Below, one piece after another: positions 58,656-64,000 of a stretch of DNA of 64,000 nucleotides. Numbering within the stretch: the stretch's first letter is position 1; each line of letters begins with the position of its first letter. Under the pieces are notes generated by a model. It was not told where the DNA came from. It saw nothing but the letters and a program-made list of their open reading frames with translations, and did not search any database. The position numbers and the translations under genes were made by a program. Source of the stretch: Brachybacterium phenoliresistens (GTDB lineage Bacteria > Actinomycetota > Actinomycetes > Actinomycetales > Dermabacteraceae); the NCBI RefSeq assembly GCF_000576425.1, contig NZ_KK069988.1, positions 601,976 to 665,975 on the forward strand, in the 5' to 3' direction.

Positions 58656-59891
58656 TCACGGTGCGTCATCTCTCATCGGGGTCCCGGCGGCCCGCGGCGG
58701 GGTGCCCGCGGCCGGGCCGAGGCCGAGGACCTCGAGCAGCTGGGCGGACATCTCCGCCGCTCCGGGCAGCTCCCGGGCCCGCCGGGCCGAGGCCTGCGCG
58801 GCGCGCCGGCGCGCGGAGGGGTCGGCCATGGCGGCGATCGCGTCGGCGAGCGCCGCGGGGTCCTCGACGGGGACCAGTGCGGCGGCATCGCCCGTGACCA
58901 GCTCGGTGCCGCCCGCGCGGGTGGCCACGATCGCCCGGCCGGCCCGCAGCGCCTCCTGCAGGAAGACGGGCTGCCCCTCCCAGCGCGCCGCGGAGACGAC
59001 CAGGTCGCAGGAGGCCAGCAGGGCGGGGACGTCCTCGCGCCGCCCCAGCAGCCGCACGGGCAGGCTCTCGGCCCGGATCCTCGCCTCCAGCGCCGACTGC
59101 TCGGGCCCGTCCCCGGCGATCCGCACCTGCACGTCGACCCGGCGGTCCACCAGCAGGCGCACGGCGTCCAGCAGCACGTCCAGGCCCTTCTGCGGGGCGA
59201 GGCGCGCGACCACGAGCACCTCGAGACCGGCCGGGCCGGATCGCGCGCTCGGCGCGGGCTGCGGGGCCGGGCCGGTCCCGCTCGGCGCGGGCTGCGGGGC
59301 CGGGTCGGTCCCGCGCCCCGCGGGGGCCTCCGGGGCGGGAGGCTCCGAGGCGGGGGGCTGCGAGGCGGAGGGCTCCGGGGCGGAGGGCTCCGGCGCGGGG
59401 ACGATGGCGTGGAGGACCCGCGGCACGCCGTCCAGGCCCGTCGCGAGATCCGGGGAGACGGTCAGGACCGCATCGGCCCGTGCACGGATGATGCGCAGCA
59501 GCGCCGCGCCGATGATCCGCACGCCCGCGCCGCCGGCGATCCGGTTGTGGAGGGTGACCACGAGCAGCGGTCGGCGGCCCCGGGGTCCCCGGGCCAGGCC
59601 GGCCAGGGCCGCCGCACGCAGGCCGTGGGCGTGCACGGCGCCGATGCCGCTGCCGGGGCGGCGCAGGATCCGGCGCAGCGTCCGCACGGTGGCCAGGTCC
59701 TGCGGACCGGGGCGGGGAGCGATCCGGACCGGGGGGCGGGTGATCCGCACCCCGGCGGACTCCAGCAGCGCCTCCTCCTGGCGCACATGCGCCGCGAGGC
59801 CGCCGACGGCGGTCGGCTCCAGCAGCACGATGTGCCGGGGCCCGGAGGCGCCTCGCGGCGATCGGCCGGACCGGGGCGGGAGGGCGCTCAT
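58656..59891 (-). CDS. Glycosyltransferase, GT4 type with repetitive linker
   Basis: GT-B glycosyltransferase, 411 residues. N-terminal acceptor half (about 18-165, IVLLEPTAVGGLAAHVRQEEALLESAG and VHAHGLRAAALAG), C-terminal donor half from about 222 with LVVARLAPQKGLDVLLDAV and the sugar-nucleotide site SAARWEGQPVFLQEALRAGRAIVATRAGG. The halves are joined by a Pro/Ser/Ala/Glu-rich linker (about 163-218) with in-frame repeats, unusual inside a GT-B fold. It overlaps murJ by four bases. Acceptor unknown; the cluster suggests a lipid-linked envelope glycan. Confidence 0.85.
   Translation of the reverse strand: MSALPPRSGRSPRGASGPRHIVLLEPTAVGGLAAHVRQEEALLESAGVRITRPPVRIAPRPGPQDLATVRTLRRILRRPGSGIGAVHAHGLRAAALAGLARGPRGRRPLLVVTLHNRIAGGAGVRIIGAALLRIIRARADAVLTVSPDLATGLDGVPRVLHAIVPAPEPSAPEPSASQPPASEPPAPEAPAGRGTDPAPQPAPSGTGPAPQPAPSARSGPAGLEVLVVARLAPQKGLDVLLDAVRLLVDRRVDVQVRIAGDGPEQSALEARIRAESLPVRLLGRREDVPALLASCDLVVSAARWEGQPVFLQEALRAGRAIVATRAGGTELVTGDAAALVPVEDPAALADAIAAMADPSARRRAAQASARRARELPGAAEMSAQLLEVLGLGPAAGTPPRAAGTPMRDDAP
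59248..59313 (-). repeat. 33-bp tandem repeat in the glycosyltransferase linker
   Basis: Two head-to-tail copies (59248-59280 and 59281-59313) that differ at one base; each encodes 11 residues of the type GTGPAPQPAPS. Shorter Pro/Glu/Ser repeats follow at about 59335-59400. Likely to vary in copy number between strains. Confidence 0.8.
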
Positions 59892-61630
59892 CCGCGCCTC
59901 CGCAGGCGGCGCAGGCGCGCCCTCGCCAGGCGCAGGCCGCGGCGGGCGGAAGCCGGGGAGGCGGCCGCGAGCACTCCCCCGGCGAGGGCGCCGGCGACGG
60001 CGCCGGCGAGGATGCCGATCAGCACCACCGTCAGCATCGACATGCCGGTGTGCAGCAGCAGGCTGCTCACGAAGTACCCGGGCACGGCCCCGCCCACGAG
60101 CGCCAGCGGGGCGAAGACGGTGACGCGGCGCAGCGCATGCTGGCGGCCGCTGGCCTCGATCAGCTCGCTGATGCGCGACATCCCCAGCAGACCGGCGCAC
60201 AGCATGCCGATCGCGATCGCGATGCCGAAGCTCGTGGAGGCCTCGGCGGCGCGGCGGGTGGGCGAGGACAGGGTGAACAGCACGATCAGCGCGGCGGCGA
60301 TGACCCAGCCGATCGACCCGACCATGAGCGCGTCCTTCGCCCGCACCGCGGCGGAGAGCACCCGGGTGCACTGCATCGTCACCGCATAGCCGCCCAGCCC
60401 GAGGCCGAGCGCGGCGACCGTGGCGCCGACGCCCTGGGCGTTGGCGCGGTCCAGCAGGCGGAAGAACTCCTCGATCGCCGGCGCGGCCGCCACCAGCACG
60501 GCGGCTCCGCCCGTGGCGACCCCCGCGACCAGGCGCACGGCGGAGGTCGCGGTCCGGGCGAAACCCCAGGTGTCCCCGGTCAGGCGCTGCTCGGACAGGT
60601 GGGGGAACGTCGAGGTCATCAGCGGCACGACGAGGACGGCGAAGGGCAGCATGAACACGGCGTAGGCGTACTGGAAGACCACCAGGGTCCCCGTGCCGCC
60701 GGCGCGCATGGCCAGCACCAGCACCAGGGCGAGGGCGAGCTGCTGGGCGCCGACGGCCCCGAGGCCGGAGCCGGCCAGCGCCAGGGCGGTGCGCCCGGTG
60801 CCGGAGGGCATCCGCAGGGTGGGGCGCAGGCGAAGCCCGGCGCGGTGCGCGACGATCACCACCGGCAGCGCCATGGCCAGCACGCCGGCCGTGGTCCCCC
60901 AGCCCAGCAGGAGCGTCCCTGCCGGACCGATGGTCGAGGCCGTCGCGACGCCCGGCACCACCAGGGCATACAGCCGGTAGGAGATCATCACGATCACGGA
61001 GGACAGCAGCGGCAGCAGGGCGGGCCAGAAGAAACGCCGGCGGGCCTGCAGGTAGGCGCCGAGGATGACCGCGACGGCGTACATCGGCAGCTGCACGGCG
61101 AAGATCCGCAGCAGATCGGCGCCGAGCACGATCATCGGCTCGGTGCCCTCTCCCCCGCTCAGCAGCAGCCGGGCGATCGACTCGGCGAGGACGATCAGCA
61201 CCGCGACCAGCGGCAGCATGCCGAGGATCGTCCAGGTCATCAGGGCCGAGACGATGCGATCGGCGCGGTGCTCCCCCTCGGTGCGGTCCTGCCCGGCCAG
61301 GCGCCCCTCGGGCCCGGGGACCAGACCGGCCACCAGCGGCACCACGACGGCCGCCAGCGCGCCGCCCGCGACCACCTCGAACAGGACGTTGGGCAGCTGG
61401 TTGGCGCTGGCGTAGGCGGTGCCCACGTCCCCGGCGCCCACGCTCGCCCCGAACACGAGGTTGCGCAGGAACCCGGCGATCCGGGCGAGGACGGTGACCA
61501 CGAGGATGATGCCGGCGCCCTTGAGGATCGTGCTGCGCAGCGTCGGCCCCCCGGCCGCGGGCGCGCCGCCGAGCCCCGCGCCGGCGGCGGCCGCGGGAGG
61601 GATCTCGGGACCGGGGGCCGAGGCGCTCAT
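59888..61630 (-). CDS. murJ: MurJ-like lipid flippase (MviN family)
   Basis: MOP-superfamily flippase, 580 residues with about fourteen helices. Early ILVVTVLARIAGFLRNLVFGASVG and YASANQLPNVLFEVVAGGALAAVVVPL are the MviN hallmarks. A charged loop (GPEGRLAGQDRTEGEHRADRI) lies near residue 105-125. Start ATG 61630 overlaps the WecA/MraY-like gene stop by four bases; about 30 non-conserved residues precede the first helix. It could flip lipid II or a different lipid-linked sugar. Whether it is the main MurJ of the cell or a second copy cannot be told from this window. Confidence 0.88.
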   Translation of the reverse strand: MSASAPGPEIPPAAAAGAGLGGAPAAGGPTLRSTILKGAGIILVVTVLARIAGFLRNLVFGASVGAGDVGTAYASANQLPNVLFEVVAGGALAAVVVPLVAGLVPGPEGRLAGQDRTEGEHRADRIVSALMTWTILGMLPLVAVLIVLAESIARLLLSGGEGTEPMIVLGADLLRIFAVQLPMYAVAVILGAYLQARRRFFWPALLPLLSSVIVMISYRLYALVVPGVATASTIGPAGTLLLGWGTTAGVLAMALPVVIVAHRAGLRLRPTLRMPSGTGRTALALAGSGLGAVGAQQLALALVLVLAMRAGGTGTLVVFQYAYAVFMLPFAVLVVPLMTSTFPHLSEQRLTGDTWGFARTATSAVRLVAGVATGGAAVLVAAAPAIEEFFRLLDRANAQGVGATVAALGLGLGGYAVTMQCTRVLSAAVRAKDALMVGSIGWVIAAALIVLFTLSSPTRRAAEASTSFGIAIAIGMLCAGLLGMSRISELIEASGRQHALRRVTVFAPLALVGGAVPGYFVSSLLLHTGMSMLTVVLIGILAGAVAGALAGGVLAAASPASARRGLRLARARLRRLRRRG

Positions 61631-62460
61631 GCGCCGGCCCCCGGCTCCGGCGCGGCGCGGCGGCCGATCCGGTCCAGCGCATGCAGCGCCGGGGTCGCGT
61701 CGATGACCCGCGAGAAGCTGACCCGCTCGCTGGCGAGGGTGAGGCCGGCGACCGCCAGCAGCGCGGCCACCCGCGCCGGCGCGGGCAAGGTCCGCACGGC
61801 GGCGGCGCCGACGAGGGCGCCCAGGGCGTTGGCGCCCGCGTCCCCGAGCATGCCGTGCTCGCGCAGGTCGGCGGGCAGCGCGAGACCGCCGGCGAGGAGC
61901 GCCGTCCGGGCGAGGGCGCGGGGGCGCGCCGTCCCCTCCGCGGCGCCGTCGCCTCCCGCGGCGGGCGCAGGGCCCGGCGCGGCGCGCTCCCCGCGCACGG
62001 CGAGGACGGCCGCCAGCGGCAGCACGACCTTCAGCGCACGCCCCGGGCGCAGGTCCAGCAGGTTCACGAGGTTCGCGCCGCCCGCGACGAGGGCGCCGTC
62101 CACGAGGGTCATCGGCCCCGGCCGCCCGGCGGGGGCGACCCCGACCAGGGCGATGATCGGGATGCCCAGCACCTTCACCGCGCCGGTGGTCACCTCCCCC
62201 CGCGTCAGCGCCCGCAGGTGGCCGCGCAGCCCCTTGGCGGGCGCGGCCCCGTCGGCGCGGCGCCGATGCGGCTCGACGAGGTCGTCGACGAGGCCGAGCA
62301 CGCCGATCCCCCCGACCATCCCCGCCTCCCGGGGGCGCCCGGCCAGGGCGAGCACCGCCGTGGTGCCGGCGACGACGGCCGCGCCCTCGGCGAGGCTCAC
62401 GGTGCGCCCGGCGTAGTTGGTGCGGGCCAGCTCGCGGCGCACCCGCGCGCGCAGGCTCAT
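61627..62460 (-). CDS. WecA/MraY-like phospho-sugar transferase (short form)
   Basis: 277 residues, several hydrophobic helices. It keeps pieces of the polyprenyl-phosphate hexose-1-phosphate transferase family: GVLGLVDDLVEPHRR (DD motif), GLRGHLRALTRGEVTTGAVKVLG, NLVNLLDLRPGRALK and MLGDAGANALGALVG. It is shorter than MraY or WecA (about 320-360), and the NLLD segment replaces the usual NLxDGLDG, so activity is uncertain. It overlaps the steB-like gene and murJ by four bases each. The likely lipid is polyprenyl phosphate. Confidence 0.75.
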   Translation of the reverse strand: MSLRARVRRELARTNYAGRTVSLAEGAAVVAGTTAVLALAGRPREAGMVGGIGVLGLVDDLVEPHRRRADGAAPAKGLRGHLRALTRGEVTTGAVKVLGIPIIALVGVAPAGRPGPMTLVDGALVAGGANLVNLLDLRPGRALKVVLPLAAVLAVRGERAAPGPAPAAGGDGAAEGTARPRALARTALLAGGLALPADLREHGMLGDAGANALGALVGAAAVRTLPAPARVAALLAVAGLTLASERVSFSRVIDATPALHALDRIGRRAAPEPGAGA

Positions 62461-63473
62461 CCTTCGCCCCCGTCCGACGCCGCCGGCTCCTCCTGGCCGA
62501 TGATCGGCACGGAGGTGTCGACCTCGGGGATGCGGGCGTCGGCATCGGCCGCGGTCCCGTAGTCCCCCACGCCGCCGCGCAGGCGCTCGCCCAGCGCGAG
62601 CACGGTCAGGACGGGGCCGTCGCTCTGCTGGAGCCGGTCCGTGGTGGACAGCCCGCGGAAGCGGGCATCGGTGCGCACCGTCCCGAGGATGCCGTCGCCG
62701 CTGTTGTCCTGCGGGGTGACGGCGGAGACGACGGCCGGGGTGCCGGTGTCGACCAGGCCGAGCATGAAGGAGGTCTGCACGCCCAGCAGGGCCTGGGCCC
62801 GCTCCCCGGCGGCCGAGGCGGACTCGGTGGGCACGACCATCTCCGCGGGATCCGCGCCGAGGTAGGCGACCGCGTCGACGGGCACCAGGTCCCCGTCCAC
62901 GGTGACGGCCTGGCGGTCGACGAGGACCTGCCAGGCCTGCGCGCGCACCTCCTCGTCCGGTCCGTCCCCCGGGGACAGCAGCCGGGCCAGGGTGCCGGTG
63001 AGCGCGGTGACGTCGTCGTCGGCGTCGGCGGGCACCAGCTCCGGCGAGACGGCCCGGAGGTCGGCGAGGGTGTCGCGGCGCTGCGCGGAGGCGTCCGGGG
63101 CCCAGAGCATCGACTGCAGGGTGATGCGCGGGCCGACGGTCCCGCCGGCGGTGGCGATGTTCGCCTCGACCGCCTCGACCTCGGTGCGGGAGGAGTCGTG
63201 CTCGGTGACCAGGGCGATGGTGGTCCCCTCGAGGGTGCCCTCCAGCAGCTGCGGGGCGCTCGCCTCGACGTAGCCGGTGAGCTGGTCGCGGTCGGCGGTG
63301 AGCCCCTCGTTGGCCGCGCGCAGGTCGTCCTTCTCGGTGCGCAGCTGCTCGACCTGCTCGGCGAGCTGGTCGCCGAGGCTCTCGCGCAGGGGGCCGGCCC
63401 CCAGCACGATGCCGATCGCGAGCGCGATGAACACGGAGATCAGCGATACCAGGTGGTAGCGGAAGTCGATCAC
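62457..63473 (-). CDS. SteB/MctB-like copper-transport family protein
   Basis: 338 residues. A single N-terminal helix (about 7-26, YHLVSLISVFIALAIGIVLGAG) is followed by a coiled coil (about 30-66, LRESLGDQLAEQVEQLRTEKDDLRAANEGL) and an outside alpha/beta domain. This is the architecture of mycobacterial MctB (Rv1698) and corynebacterial SteB. The first was tied to copper tolerance, the second to septum integrity with SteA. It starts 12 bases after the steA-like gene. Its ATG follows a weak GAGG-like site. No metal-binding Cys/His cluster is evident. Confidence 0.85.
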   Translation of the reverse strand: MIDFRYHLVSLISVFIALAIGIVLGAGPLRESLGDQLAEQVEQLRTEKDDLRAANEGLTADRDQLTGYVEASAPQLLEGTLEGTTIALVTEHDSSRTEVEAVEANIATAGGTVGPRITLQSMLWAPDASAQRRDTLADLRAVSPELVPADADDDVTALTGTLARLLSPGDGPDEEVRAQAWQVLVDRQAVTVDGDLVPVDAVAYLGADPAEMVVPTESASAAGERAQALLGVQTSFMLGLVDTGTPAVVSAVTPQDNSGDGILGTVRTDARFRGLSTTDRLQQSDGPVLTVLALGERLRGGVGDYGTAADADARIPEVDTSVPIIGQEEPAASDGGEG

Positions 63474-63485
63474 GGGCGGTGCCTC

Positions 63486-64000
63486 CTACGAGCTTCCGGT
63501 GCGCGGCGCGAACAGCGCCGTGAACCAGGACAGCATGTCATCCATGCGGGCGCCCAGCAGCTGGAACAGGGCCTGGCCTCCCGGGGTCGCCCAGAGCGCG
63601 GCGCCCAGCGCCAGCAGCCCTGCGACGGCCAGCAGGGCCAGCTGCTGGTTGGAGATCCGCTGGCGGTACAGCCGCGAGACCCCCTTGGCGTCCACGAGCT
63701 TCGATCCCACGCGCAGACGGGTCAGGAATGTGGACCCCATGCCGGCGCGCCCCTTGTCGAGGAACTCCTCGAGGGTGCCGTGGGTGCCGACGGCCACGAT
63801 CACGCTGGCGCCCTTCTCGTCGGCCAGCAGCATGGCGATGTCCTCGCTCGTGCCGTAGGCCGGGAAGGGGACGGCCCGCCGGGCCAGGCCCAGCTCCTCC
63901 AGGCGGGCCATGCCGGGGGCGCGGCCGTCGCGATAGGCGTGCACGACCAGCTCGGCGCCGCTGCGCAGGGCCCGGTCCGAGACGGAGTCCATGTCGCCGA
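63486..64000 (-). CDS. SteA-like septum protein (5' end outside window)
   Basis: C-terminal 171 residues of a protein whose start lies beyond base 64000; the frame is open to the edge. It contains YGTSEDIAMLLADEKGASVIVAVGTHGTLEEFLDKGRAGMGSTFLTRLRVGSKLVDAKGVSRLYR and one C-terminal helix (about 115-135 of the visible part), as in SteA/Rv1697-type proteins that have a thiamine-pyrophosphokinase-like domain. With the steB-like gene it matches the Corynebacterium steA-steB pair. The ATG at 63992 is internal. Confidence 0.85.
   Translation of the reverse strand, partial: GDMDSVSDRALRSGAELVVHAYRDGRAPGMARLEELGLARRAVPFPAYGTSEDIAMLLADEKGASVIVAVGTHGTLEEFLDKGRAGMGSTFLTRLRVGSKLVDAKGVSRLYRQRISNQQLALLAVAGLLALGAALWATPGGQALFQLLGARMDDMLSWFTALFAPRTGSS

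Overview
The window reads as chromosomal core DNA of a high-GC, Gram-positive actinobacterium. The evidence is the very high G+C content, frequent GTG starts and 4-base stop/start overlaps. It also carries an actinobacterial bc1-aa3 oxidase set (dihaem qcrC, Rieske qcrA, qcrB, ctaC/D/E/F), DUF3043 and DUF3000 proteins, and a steA-steB-like-pyrG-NUDIX neighbourhood. Within the actinobacteria a Micrococcales member, perhaps Dermabacteraceae (Brachybacterium-like), is my best guess; no rRNA is present to settle it. I saw no insertion sequence, prophage, integrase or CRISPR array.

Layout. 1-9034: respiratory genes, with the ctaE-qcrC-qcrA-qcrB operon on + and ctaC-ctaD-ctaF on -, separated by a methyltransferase and a small unknown gene. 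9477-20892: an ErpA-like protein, an M20 peptidase with a small membrane partner, a DUF3043 protein, aspS, a DEAD-box helicase, a thioredoxin, hisS, a DUF349 protein and an AbiEi-like protein. 20829-37305: a long minus-strand run. In transcription order it holds lipoprotein, OmpA-like protein, response regulator, histidine kinase, thrS, an HIT protein, a PrsW-like protease, yebC, ruvC, ruvA, ruvB, yajC, secD, secF, apt and relA. Much of this order (thrS-HIT, yebC, ruvCAB, yajC-secDF, apt, relA) matches other actinobacteria. 37489-39989: a compact TetR / TIM-barrel / CPBP-protease operon. 40185-41252: two divergent three-gene tRNA arrays. 41447-48699: treX/glgX-treY-treZ for trehalose synthesis from glycogen. 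48857-56112: mixed metabolic and housekeeping genes (alcohol-dehydrogenase-like enzyme, ZapE-like ATPase, RibD-like reductase, alpha/beta hydrolase, msrB, DUF3000, RNase D). 56173-64000: a minus-strand envelope/division block (steA-like, steB/mctB-like, WecA/MraY-like, murJ-like, glycosyltransferase), then pyrG and a NUDIX hydrolase.

The most interesting signals are these: (i) the TetR-TIM barrel-CPBP operon, whose leaderless promoter lies inside an exact 20-bp-period direct repeat; (ii) a perfect 14-bp palindrome touching the -10 box of the trehalose operon; (iii) a long acidic tail of about 190 residues on the TreX/GlgX debranching enzyme; (iv) the steA-steB-WecA/MraY-like-MurJ-like-glycosyltransferase cluster, which looks like a dedicated lipid-linked glycan route beside septum factors; (v) a translationally coupled lipoprotein-OmpA-two-component operon; and (vi) a repeated pattern of TANNNT boxes 6-8 bases before start codons, pointing to many leaderless mRNAs. 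All functional calls come from reading motifs and gene order; no search was run.
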